DNA of 64,000 nt from Allobacillus halotolerans (lineage in GTDB: Bacteria > Bacillota > Bacilli > Bacillales > Alkalibacillaceae): the NCBI RefSeq assembly GCF_018967645.1, contig NZ_JAHLZF010000008.1, positions 1 through 64,000 of the forward strand. The letters are read 5' to 3'. This document shows positions 25,998 through 34,429 of the stretch, piece by piece. The position numbers and the translations under genes were made by a program. The number at the start of each line of letters is the position of its first letter. Positions within the stretch are counted from its first letter, which is position 1. Under the pieces are notes generated by a model that was not told the DNA's origin, searched no databases, and saw only the letters and a program-made list of their open reading frames with translations.

Positions 25998-26753
25998 TTA
26001 GACCATAAAATACTCCGATGAGATGTAAGGTGAAGCGGAGAATTGCCTAGAAATCTCTTCGCCAAGAAAACTTGGTGACAATCCTTGTTTTCGAATTTCG
26101 CGCAGCGTGTAATAATGCCCTTTCGATGCATACTCATTCAGATGGTGAAGTATTGCGCTACACTCAATGGTTGAAATTTTTCCGTCACTGATGTGTTCGA
26201 TGGAAAAATGAAAAGAAGTGGTATCATGATTTAACAATTCTTTTAATTGCTTGAGAGGATGCATAATAGAAGTAGCCCCTTCAATAGCTGGTAAGCTCAA
26301 CTGATTGGACCAAGAAAAAATCGATTCACGATGGTAAAGGAAAAACATTGGATCGTTAAAATTTTTAAGGAAAGTTAATCGTCTTAGAGAGTACAGATAA
26401 TCACCCATTGAATGAGAACAATCGATCAAGATGATTTTCACCAATTGATTTTGCCTTAATTCAGTCGTTAATGGAAAGCGGTAAGTGACTGCTTCTTCGA
26501 AAGGAATCCGTTTGCTTTCTGACTTCAATAATGTTTTTTTACTATTGAATACCTTTCGTAAAAGGGTATTCGTCATTCTTTCAAGCTTCTCTAATTCTCG
26601 AATTAAATCATGCATTCTAAAAGAATAAACAGGCGTGCGTGGTGAAGAAAAACCACTTCCGCGTTTTGTCTTTTCTTTATTTGTTGAATCAATTTCATTT
26701 CCATGGAAAATGATTGGGACATTCGTCATCCATTTCTCATGTTCGTTAAACAA
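25998..26753 (-). CDS. Short, divergent DUF444 (YhbH/YeaH-like) protein with VWA-type site
   Basis: 251 residues against roughly 390-430 for YhbH/YeaH. The TTG start follows AGGAGAGGTG by seven bases. Three blocks align in order with DUF444. First is VYSFRMHDLIRELEKLER (about 42-59). Second is the metal-ion site LIDCSHSMGD (110-119) with the downstream FLYHRES and GATSIMHPLKQL. Third is EHISDGKISTIECSAILHHL (187-206). The long Gly/Lys-rich N-terminal region of YhbH is missing. DUF444 proteins work with PrkA and SpoVR; short relatives of both lie in this window. The gene sits right behind the appC terminator. Confidence 0.65.
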   Translation of the reverse strand: MFNEHEKWMTNVPIIFHGNEIDSTNKEKTKRGSGFSSPRTPVYSFRMHDLIRELEKLERMTNTLLRKVFNSKKTLLKSESKRIPFEEAVTYRFPLTTELRQNQLVKIILIDCSHSMGDYLYSLRRLTFLKNFNDPMFFLYHRESIFSWSNQLSLPAIEGATSIMHPLKQLKELLNHDTTSFHFSIEHISDGKISTIECSAILHHLNEYASKGHYYTLREIRKQGLSPSFLGEEISRQFSASPYISSEYFMV

Positions 26754-26774
26754 TCAATCACCTCTCCTACAAAA

Positions 26775-26809
26775 AACTCGCTCATTAATATGTAATTAAT
26801 GAGCGAGTT
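26775..26809 (-). terminator. Intrinsic terminator of the app operon
   Basis: A perfect 15-bp stem (AACTCGCTCATTAAT with ATTAATGAGCGAGTT) has a five-base loop and is followed on minus by TTTTTTG. It sits six bases after the appC stop and directly before the ribosome site of the DUF444-like gene. Confidence 0.9.
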
Positions 26810-26814
26810 ATGAG

Positions 26815-27723
26815 TTAACGATAAGATTTTGGATTCAAAGCATCTTTAATTCCTTCACCGATAAAGTTAATCGACAGGATCGTCAATACTAAAACGATGC
26901 CAGGTGGTGCCCAAATCCATGGCATATGTTGCAATACATCCGATTCCTGGGAAGCCTTTAACATATTTCCCCAACTTGGTGTTGATGAAGGTACACCGAA
27001 ACCAAGGTAACTTAAACCGGATTCTACTACAATCATATTTGCAAAAAGAATGGTTGATTGAACAATAATTGTAGATAAAATGTTTGGTAGTAAGTGTTTA
27101 GTAATAACTTTAAACGGGTTCGTTCCAATCGAGACTGCCGCTAACACATACTCATTTTCTTTCTCCGTCAATACTTTACTACGAACAAGACGAGCAACAC
27201 CGCCCCAACTTAGTACACTAATGACAAGGATTAAAACCCAAACACCATCTACTTCTCCGAATAAAATTGCACTTAGTACGATTACGAAAACTAAGAATGG
27301 AAAGTTCAAAACGAAATCCGTAAAACGCATTAAGATACTATCAATCTTTCCTCCGAAATACCCGGCGATTGAACCGACGATTGTTCCGAAAATAGTAACT
27401 GCCACAGTACAGGCCATTCCGACTAGCAATGAAACTCGTCCACCATATAATAGTCTCGTAAAGACATCACGGCCACTTTTATCTGTTCCAAACCAATGAT
27501 CAGCAGATGGAGGTAGCTCCATTTGACCGATATTAACAAGACTTATATCTGCTGTCGTAATATAAGGTGCCAAAAATGAAATGATAATGATAAATAATAA
27601 ATAAGCTAAACTGATCATAGCCAATTTATTCTTAACAAATTTTCTTCTGGCTATCGCCCATGGCGACATATTTTTTTGTGGCTTTGGTGTAGCGTTAGTA
27701 ATAGTATTGGTTTCCACAGCCAC
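26815..27723 (-). CDS. appC: Oligopeptide ABC transporter permease AppC
   Basis: 302 residues, with a hydrophilic start and six membrane helices. The family loop that contacts the ATPases is present as EYVLAAVSIGTNPFKVITKH. It forms the translocation channel with AppB. The operon order D-F-A-B-C is that of the B. subtilis app operon rather than opp (A-B-C-D-F), which is why the app symbols are used. It begins five bases after appB and ends at a strong terminator. Confidence 0.9.
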   Translation of the reverse strand: MAVETNTITNATPKPQKNMSPWAIARRKFVKNKLAMISLAYLLFIIIISFLAPYITTADISLVNIGQMELPPSADHWFGTDKSGRDVFTRLLYGGRVSLLVGMACTVAVTIFGTIVGSIAGYFGGKIDSILMRFTDFVLNFPFLVFVIVLSAILFGEVDGVWVLILVISVLSWGGVARLVRSKVLTEKENEYVLAAVSIGTNPFKVITKHLLPNILSTIIVQSTILFANMIVVESGLSYLGFGVPSSTPSWGNMLKASQESDVLQHMPWIWAPPGIVLVLTILSINFIGEGIKDALNPKSYR

Positions 27724-27728
27724 TCCTC

Positions 27729-28694
27729 CTAATCTATGCGAATTCTCGGATCCACTATTCCATATAGCAAATCTGCGACTAAGTTTCCTATTAATACAAG
27801 TAACGAGAAGAACATTGTTAATGTCATCAATACGGAGTAATCACGGTTGTTCACTGAGTTTAAAAATAATGTTCCTATCCCAGGATACGTAAATATTGCT
27901 TCTGTGATGACCGCACCGTTAACAATAGTTACAATGTCGAATCCTAAAAACGTTATTAGAGGTATTAAGGAATTTCTTAAAATATGACTGTTATAGATTT
28001 TCGATTCTGAAGTACCTTTTGCTCTTGCTGTTCGGACAAAATCTTTTCGACTACTTTCAATGATATCGTTACGTAAAAACTGAGTGTAACTAGCGGTACT
28101 TAATGCACCAAGTACGATTGCAGGTGCTAACACATAATGGAATCGACTAATCCAGTATTCTAATGTACCTGGCTGAAGTCCAATTTCATGTGAACCACCA
28201 AACGGAATCCACCCTAACTTAAAAGAGAAGAAATAAATTATGACGACCCCAGCAATATAGTTTGGAACTGCTAAGCCAAAATAATTTAACCCGCCGATGA
28301 AATGATCTAATTTTGAGTAAGCTTTTCTCCCTGCAGTCATTCCCATTGCGAAAGCAAAGATATATGTAATGACAATCGAACTTATACCCAGAAACAACGT
28401 GTTCAGCATTCGAGATTTAACGAGTTCTGAGACTTGTACTTTGTACTGTGTAGATTTACCAAAGTCTCCTTGTACAAAATTGGTAACCCAAGTCCAATAT
28501 TGAACATGAATTGGATCGTTATATCCTAATTTTTCTCTCATTTCCTCAATGTACTCTGGATCAGAATTCGTTGGATCAATTTCTCCACCAAGTGGATCCC
28601 CTGGCATAAACATTGCCAGGGAAAACACTACAATGGAGATAAGGAGTAGCATTGGAATCATGCCTAGTAATCTTCGGAGTGTATATTTTAACAT
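27729..28694 (-). CDS. appB: Oligopeptide ABC transporter permease AppB
   Basis: 321 residues, six membrane helices. The N-terminal MLKYTLRRLLGMIPMLLLIS is typical of OppB/DppB/AppB permeases, and RTARAKGTSESKIYNSHILR is the ATPase-coupling (EAA) loop. The segment EAIFTYPGIGTL near the end is also a family hallmark. It partners AppC and follows appA by 36 bases. Confidence 0.92.
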   Translation of the reverse strand: MLKYTLRRLLGMIPMLLLISIVVFSLAMFMPGDPLGGEIDPTNSDPEYIEEMREKLGYNDPIHVQYWTWVTNFVQGDFGKSTQYKVQVSELVKSRMLNTLFLGISSIVITYIFAFAMGMTAGRKAYSKLDHFIGGLNYFGLAVPNYIAGVVIIYFFSFKLGWIPFGGSHEIGLQPGTLEYWISRFHYVLAPAIVLGALSTASYTQFLRNDIIESSRKDFVRTARAKGTSESKIYNSHILRNSLIPLITFLGFDIVTIVNGAVITEAIFTYPGIGTLFLNSVNNRDYSVLMTLTMFFSLLVLIGNLVADLLYGIVDPRIRID

Positions 28695-28730
28695 GTAAAT
28701 TCTCCTTATCGTTTCATACTAACGGATGGT

Positions 28731-30524
28731 TTACTTATCTGCTCCGTCTGTAACAAACCAGTTCATAGCGTTGTTGAATCCTGTTACATCATATTCAAGT
28801 CCGCCTACACGTTCGTTGACAGCGTAAACTTCTTCAAGCTCACCAATGATTAAAGCAGGAGCTTCTTCGTTTACAAGTTTCTGCCATTCAGTGTATACGT
28901 CTTTACGTTTGTCTTTATCATCACCCACAACTTCTACATCAAGTGCATCTTCTAGAAGTTGGTCAGCTTCTTCATTGTTGAAACGTGGGTAGTTCCATAG
29001 TTGATCAGATGCCCATAGTGCAGTTGGGTCTGGATCAGCACCGACACTCCATCCACCGAAGAATGCTTCGATTGCAGGATCATCGTTTTCAATCATTTCA
29101 TAATAGTTTTGTACTTCTACCATTTCTAATTCAGATTTGACACCGACAGCTTCCCACTGCTGAACAAGTGCTTGTGCACGAGTTTCAAATGATGGGTTAC
29201 CCGTATCATAGTGAGAGAATGATAAGACAAACTCATTTCCTTCAGGGTCTTCTACGAATCCATCACCGTTCGTATCTTCATAACCTGCTTCAGCTAGCAA
29301 TTCTTTAGCTTTTTCAGTAGAGTATTCGTATTGTTTCAAGTCATCGTTATCTGCAGCAATCCAGTGAGACGTAGGGATTGGTGCGTTAAGTGTTTTACCA
29401 TAACCACCGAAGAATGTTTCGATCCACTGTTCACGGTCGATTGCATGCCATAGTGCTTGACGTAACTTTTTGTTACTATATTTTTCCTTATCTTCAACGA
29501 TTTCTCCAGCTTCTTTATCAAATACACCTAGCTTGAATCCTACATAGTAGTAAGAAACACCTGGGTAAGTAATAACAGAAACGTTGTCTAAAGCGTCTGC
29601 TTCTTTACCTTGAGTTGGGTGAACTGGAACCATGTCAACTTCGCCGTTCTCAAGTGCACCAATTACAGAAGTGTTGGCTACAACACGAACTGTCAGCCCA
29701 TCTAAGTGTGGCTCGCCTTGCCAGTAATCTTCGTTCTTTTCTAACTCATAATATTCACCAGCAGATGTATTTTTTACTTTGAAAGGTCCTGTTCCAACGA
29801 TTTCAGTCATAGAAGGAGCGGATTCTTCCATCTCAGCAACTTCGATTCCTTCGAATGCTGTCTGGTTCATTGGGTTTGTCCATAGGTTCAATAGGTTGTT
29901 TACACGCGCTTTATCAAAAGTAATTTCAATTTCATAATCACTCTTAACATTCAAACCTGAAATTTCTTCAGCATTACCTTCACGGAAATCAGCAGCACCT
30001 TCGATCGTTTGAACGTTTGCCCAACGAGGTCCTGTATAATCAGGGTGTGCTAGCGTTTCGATTGCGAATACCCAGTCATTAACAGTTAATTCGTCACCGT
30101 TATGCCATTTTACGCCTTCTTTAATCGTGAAATTATATGTTTTTTGATCTTCTGTTTCCCATTCCGCTAAGTGAGGAATTGGATTGAATTCTTCATCATA
30201 TTCAATGAATCCTTCTTGAACAAACTGGTTGATCTCAGCTTCAGTAGATGATCTATAGAAGTTGATATCAAGTGGACCAGATGGTTCTGAGTCAATTGCA
30301 TAAATCAATGTTCCTCCATCAACTGGTTCACCATCACCAGAAGCCTCTTCTGAACCTTCTTCCGAGGACTCTTCCTCTGTACCTTCTTCTGAGGATTCAT
30401 CAGAAGATTCTTCTTCTGTACCCTCATCTTCATTGCCTTGCTCTTCACTATCATCCCCGCCACAAGCAGCTAGGAACATTGCAAGAACAAGCATCATGGC
30501 AACTAGCCAATAAGATTTCTTCAT
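28731..30524 (-). CDS. appA: Oligopeptide-binding lipoprotein AppA
   Basis: 597 residues from the ATG at 30524 (GGGGGAAAG upstream). A lipoprotein signal with lipobox LAAC (Cys21) is followed by about 50 residues almost entirely of Glu, Ser, Asp and Gly, then a family 5 solute-binding domain. Recognisable segments are GGTLIYAIDSEP, TYNFTIKEGVKWHNGDELT and RQALWHAIDREQW. The B. subtilis protein is shorter; the acidic linker accounts for most of the difference and suits a high-salt exterior. It delivers oligopeptides to AppBC. In B. subtilis App can replace Opp for larger peptides. Confidence 0.92.
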   Translation of the reverse strand: MKKSYWLVAMMLVLAMFLAACGGDDSEEQGNEDEGTEEESSDESSEEGTEEESSEEGSEEASGDGEPVDGGTLIYAIDSEPSGPLDINFYRSSTEAEINQFVQEGFIEYDEEFNPIPHLAEWETEDQKTYNFTIKEGVKWHNGDELTVNDWVFAIETLAHPDYTGPRWANVQTIEGAADFREGNAEEISGLNVKSDYEIEITFDKARVNNLLNLWTNPMNQTAFEGIEVAEMEESAPSMTEIVGTGPFKVKNTSAGEYYELEKNEDYWQGEPHLDGLTVRVVANTSVIGALENGEVDMVPVHPTQGKEADALDNVSVITYPGVSYYYVGFKLGVFDKEAGEIVEDKEKYSNKKLRQALWHAIDREQWIETFFGGYGKTLNAPIPTSHWIAADNDDLKQYEYSTEKAKELLAEAGYEDTNGDGFVEDPEGNEFVLSFSHYDTGNPSFETRAQALVQQWEAVGVKSELEMVEVQNYYEMIENDDPAIEAFFGGWSVGADPDPTALWASDQLWNYPRFNNEEADQLLEDALDVEVVGDDKDKRKDVYTEWQKLVNEEAPALIIGELEEVYAVNERVGGLEYDVTGFNNAMNWFVTDGADK

Positions 30525-30561
30525 TTTCTTTCCCCCTGTTTTTTGAATATTAATTGACTTC

Positions 30562-31587
30562 TTAATCATAAAGGATGCAAGCTACGTGATGACCTGGCTT
30601 CACCTCCTTTAAAGTTGGCCTAATTTCTGAGCATTCCTCTTTAGCCATCGGACACCTCGTATGGAACGGACATCCGCTTGGTGGATTAGAAGGGCTTGGT
30701 ACGTCACCTTCCAATACGATCCTTTCCTTTTTCATCTTTGGATTAGGATGAGGTATGGCAGAAATTAATGCCTGCGTATAAGGATGAAGTGGTTCATTGT
30801 AAATCGATTCGTTATCGGCCAATTCCACTAGGTTTCCAAGATACATAACTCCGATTCGATCACTCATATGCTTTACAACACTTAGGTCGTGCGCGATAAA
30901 TAAATATGTAAGATCAAATTCATCCTGGAGATCCATTAATAGATTCAAAACTTGTGATTGTACCGAAACATCTAATGCTGAAACAGGCTCATCAGCGATG
31001 ATAAATTTCGGGTTCAAAGCAAGCGCTCGGGCAATCCCAATCCTTTGCCGTTGTCCACCTGAAAATTCATGTGCATATTTGTCATAAGCATCTTGTGGAA
31101 GGCCGACTCGTGTCAACAAGTTCCTTACTTCTTCTTCAATTTCTTTTTTACTTTTACCTGTATTATAGTTACGGATCGGTTCGGCAACGATTTCACCGAC
31201 ATTCTGCATTGGATTCAACGATGCATAGGGATCTTGGAATACCATTTGAAAGTCTTGTCTTTTTTTGCGAAGTTTATTACCAGCTAGATTAGTAATGTTT
31301 TCGCCATCGAAAATAATTTCCCCTTCAGTTGGTTTCAACAAGCGTAGGAGTGTTCGACCAGCTGTCGATTTCCCACACCCCGATTCACCGACAAGTCCAA
31401 ATGTTTCTCCCTTTTTAATATTGAAACTAATGTCATCGACGGCTTTCACATGTCCTACTGTTCTTCTGAAAAATCCACCTTTAATTGGATAATAGGTTTT
31501 AAGATTTTTGACCTCGAGAATATTTTCTTTTGCGTCACGTTGTTCTTTTCTAACTTCCGCATTTGTGAATGTCTCAGTTGTCGCCAT
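30562..31587 (-). CDS. appF: Oligopeptide ABC transporter ATPase AppF
   Basis: 341 residues. Walker A is GESGCGKST, signature [15 protein letters not shown], Walker [14 protein letters not shown] and the H-loop is in [10 protein letters not shown]. The C-terminal oligopeptide-transporter extension carries the Cys-rich [15 protein letters not shown] segment typical of OppF/DppF. Its ATG overlaps the appD stop by one base. It forms the ATPase heterodimer with AppD. Confidence 0.93.
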   Translation of the reverse strand: MATTETFTNAEVRKEQRDAKENILEVKNLKTYYPIKGGFFRRTVGHVKAVDDISFNIKKGETFGLVGESGCGKSTAGRTLLRLLKPTEGEIIFDGENITNLAGNKLRKKRQDFQMVFQDPYASLNPMQNVGEIVAEPIRNYNTGKSKKEIEEEVRNLLTRVGLPQDAYDKYAHEFSGGQRQRIGIARALALNPKFIIADEPVSALDVSVQSQVLNLLMDLQDEFDLTYLFIAHDLSVVKHMSDRIGVMYLGNLVELADNESIYNEPLHPYTQALISAIPHPNPKMKKERIVLEGDVPSPSNPPSGCPFHTRCPMAKEECSEIRPTLKEVKPGHHVACILYD

Positions 31588-32609
31588 TACGCATTCGCCC
31601 TTTCTTTTGGTCGGCTTTCATCGTATAAGATACATGCCACTTCGTGACCGTCTTTCACTTCGCCAAGTAATGGTGTAATCGTCGTGCATTCCGGCATTGC
31701 TCTTGCACAACGGTCGGCAAATTTACATCCTACCCGCGGCATGTTTTTTAACGATGGTACGATTCCTGGAATGGAACCGAGTCGTTCTTGTTTTTCAGCC
31801 ATTTTCGGAATGGAATCAATCAATTTTTCTGTATATGGATGTTTTGGATTTTCAAACAGCTCTTCTACAGTGGTTTTCTCAACAATCTCTCCAGCATACA
31901 TAACAATTACATCATCACACATTTCAGCAACTACACCTAGATCGTGGGTGATAAGTACAATTGCCATGTCATTAATTGATTGAACTTCTTTTAAAAGATC
32001 AAGAATCTGTGCTTGAACAGTTACATCAAGTGCTGTTGTAGGTTCATCAGCAATCAGTAATTGCGGTTGGCAAGCAATAGCCATTGCAATCATGACACGC
32101 TGTCTCATACCGCCTGATAATTGGTGTGGATATTCCTGAACGACATCGTCAGGTCTTGAAATGCCTACACTCCGAAGTAATGAAACAGATTTTTGTCGTG
32201 CTTCCTTCTTTGAAATTTTGAAATGATTAAACAAAACTTCTTCGAGTTGGAAACCGATTGTAAAGACTGGGTTTAATGCAGTCATTGGTTCCTGGAAAAT
32301 CATTGATATATCTTTGCCGCGAATCTTATTCATTTCTTTATCGTTATAGTTGGTAATATCTTTTCCATCTAAAAGAATTTGTCCACCTTTTATTTTGCCG
32401 ATTCCTTTCGGTAGTAAATGCATAATCGATAATGACATGACACTTTTACCACAACCGGATTCTCCTACAACACCAACGATTTTGCCACGATCGACAGTAA
32501 ATGAAACATCATCTACGGCGTTGTAGTACTCCCCGTCAATCGGAAAAGCCGTTTCCAAATTCTTTACTTCTAGAAGTGGGGCTTTATTTTCTTTAGTATG
32601 TTCGCTCAT
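31587..32609 (-). CDS. appD: Oligopeptide ABC transporter ATPase AppD
   Basis: 340 residues from the ATG at 32609, six bases after AGAGGTG; a GTG three codons upstream overlaps that site. Walker A is GESGCGKSV, signature [15 protein letters not shown], Walker [13 protein letters not shown]. The C-terminal extension has [14 protein letters not shown], as in OppD/DppD. First gene of the operon. A possible promoter (TTGAAA, 15 bases, TATAAT; 32720-32746) and a cre-like palindrome (32904-32917) lie upstream in an AT-rich 460-base region. Confidence 0.93.
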   Translation of the reverse strand: MSEHTKENKAPLLEVKNLETAFPIDGEYYNAVDDVSFTVDRGKIVGVVGESGCGKSVMSLSIMHLLPKGIGKIKGGQILLDGKDITNYNDKEMNKIRGKDISMIFQEPMTALNPVFTIGFQLEEVLFNHFKISKKEARQKSVSLLRSVGISRPDDVVQEYPHQLSGGMRQRVMIAMAIACQPQLLIADEPTTALDVTVQAQILDLLKEVQSINDMAIVLITHDLGVVAEMCDDVIVMYAGEIVEKTTVEELFENPKHPYTEKLIDSIPKMAEKQERLGSIPGIVPSLKNMPRVGCKFADRCARAMPECTTITPLLGEVKDGHEVACILYDESRPKERANA

Positions 32610-32903
32610 CGAAAGCACCTCTGTTGTTTTAGAATAATTCAGAATCTTAACTATAAAAAAATACTTAAAATGGAATAACAGACATATATGTACAATAAAT
32701 GAAATTGGTTAATAAATATATTATACATAATCAGCTATAATTTCAAGAGTTTTTTAAAATATTTAATTTCAATGTTTATTTAAACTATGTAAATCATCAG
32801 AATATTAAGTTGTTATTACAAGTTTGTTTCATTATATCATGAATAATGTAAATTACGAAGGTTATTTTTCATTTTTTCTAACTATTTTCAACATTTATAT
32901 TTG

Positions 32904-32917
32904 TGAAAACGTTTTCT
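32904..32917. promoter_or_regulatory. Candidate catabolite-responsive element (cre)
   Basis: TGAAAACGTTTTCT fits the CcpA-site consensus TGWNANCGNTNWCA except for the last base, and its core GAAAACGTTTTC is a perfect palindrome. It is about 180 bases upstream of the best promoter candidate for the app operon. The rest of the 32618-33076 gap is AT-rich with no supported gene. Confidence 0.45.
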
Positions 32918-33076
32918 ATTTGCATTCTTATTGCATTTAACATCTCTATAACCATCGTATTAATAGGATAGGAGTCCATGCACAATAACTAAAATATCAT
33001 GATTCATAAGCTGTAAAAATTGTTCGCGAGGAAGTTTTAATATCGGAATATACTGTATTATTTGAGCAAAAAATAA

Positions 33077-33105
33077 CACCTACTCCGTAATTTTAGGAGT
33101 AGGTG
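33077..33105 (-). terminator. Intrinsic terminator of odhAB
   Basis: A perfect 10-bp stem (CACCTACTCC/GGAGTAGGTG) with a nine-base loop is followed on minus by TTATTTTTTG, 35 bases after the odhB stop. Confidence 0.85.
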
Positions 33106-33139
33106 CCATGTTCAAAGTATTAGCTATTTAACTTTTTTA

Positions 33140-34414
33140 TTATCCTTCTAATAGTAGATCATAAGGATCTTCAATCATTTCTTTGACACGAACCAAGAAC
33201 TGAACAGCTTCTCTTCCGTCAATGATTCTGTGATCATAAGAAAGTGCCAAGTACATCATTGGGCGGACTTCAATTGAGTCATCTGGCATAACGACAGGAC
33301 GTTTTTGAATCGTGTGCATCCCTAAAATACCTACTTGAGGTGAGTTCAAGATTGGTGTGGATAGCAAGGATCCAAAAATACCACCATTTGTGATTGTGAA
33401 TGAACCTCCACTTAGATCGTCTAATGTCAGTTTTCCATCACGAGCTTTTTTCGCCAAGTCCCCAACTTCTTTTTCAATTCCTGCAAAGCTTAAACGATCG
33501 GCATCTCTAACAACAGGAACAACTAGTCCTTCTTCTGTAGATACAGCCATACCTATGTCATAAAACTTCTTCTTCACGACTTCTTTGCCTTGGATTTCAG
33601 AGTTGACTAATGGAAACTCTTTCAAAGCGCCAACAACAGCTTTTGTAAAGAAGGACATAAAGCCTAGTTTGACACCGTGTTTGTCCAAGAATTCATCTTT
33701 ACGCTCACTGCGAAGCTTCATAATATTCGTCATGTCAACTTCGTTAAACGTTGTTAACATTGCCGCTTCTTGTTGAACTTCAACTAAACGCTTAGCAATC
33801 GTTTGACGACGGCGAGACAGCTTCTCACGCTCAACCGGTTTGTCGAATTCTGTTTTCTCGCTGCTTTCTTCTTTCTTCGAAGACTTCGCTTTGCTGCCTT
33901 CTGCTTTCTGGCTTGCTGCTGCTTCCACGTCTTCTTTGGAAATTCGTCCTACTGGATCTTTTGGTTTAATGTCATTTAAGTCAATTCCAAGTTCACGCGC
34001 ACGTTTACGTGTTGCTGGAGAAGCAACTGGCTGGTCTGTTGAGTCTGCTTGTTCTTTTTCTTCTTTAGCAGGTTCTGCTTTCTTTTCTTCCGCTGGCTCT
34101 TCAGTAGATGCTTCTTCTTTCTTTTCTTCCTTCTCTACTGTTTCTTCACTGGATTCTGATGAACTACCACCTGCTTCACCGTTCTCATCAATTTTAGCAA
34201 TAACGTCTCCTACTTCAACGTCGTCGCCTTCTTCTACAAGAACTTCTGCAAGAACACCTGTAAAGTCAGAGTTAACTTCAACGTTTACTTTGTCTGTTTC
34301 TAATTCAAGGATGGCGTCTCCCTTTTCTACTTTTTCACCTTTTTGGACTAACCATTCGGCTACTGTACCTTCAGTAATCGATTCAGCTAATTCCGGTACA
34401 ACGATTTCCTTCAC
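33140..34414 (-). CDS. odhB: 2-oxoglutarate dehydrogenase E2, dihydrolipoamide succinyltransferase
   Basis: 424 residues; the GTG start has AAAGGAGG upstream. Domains in order: a lipoyl domain (1-75, lipoylated Lys42 in ETDKVNV); an acidic Glu/Ser/Ala linker (about 78-130); a peripheral-subunit-binding domain (SPATRKRARELGIDLNDIKP); a second charged linker; and the acyltransferase core. The core ends with the catalytic segment SYDHRIIDGREAV. It transfers succinyl to CoA in the TCA cycle complex with OdhA and the E3 subunit. E3 is not encoded here. It lies 15 bases behind odhA and ends at a strong terminator. Confidence 0.96.
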   Translation of the reverse strand: MKEIVVPELAESITEGTVAEWLVQKGEKVEKGDAILELETDKVNVEVNSDFTGVLAEVLVEEGDDVEVGDVIAKIDENGEAGGSSSESSEETVEKEEKKEEASTEEPAEEKKAEPAKEEKEQADSTDQPVASPATRKRARELGIDLNDIKPKDPVGRISKEDVEAAASQKAEGSKAKSSKKEESSEKTEFDKPVEREKLSRRRQTIAKRLVEVQQEAAMLTTFNEVDMTNIMKLRSERKDEFLDKHGVKLGFMSFFTKAVVGALKEFPLVNSEIQGKEVVKKKFYDIGMAVSTEEGLVVPVVRDADRLSFAGIEKEVGDLAKKARDGKLTLDDLSGGSFTITNGGIFGSLLSTPILNSPQVGILGMHTIQKRPVVMPDDSIEVRPMMYLALSYDHRIIDGREAVQFLVRVKEMIEDPYDLLLEG

Positions 34415-34429
34415 GTCATTTTCCTCCTT

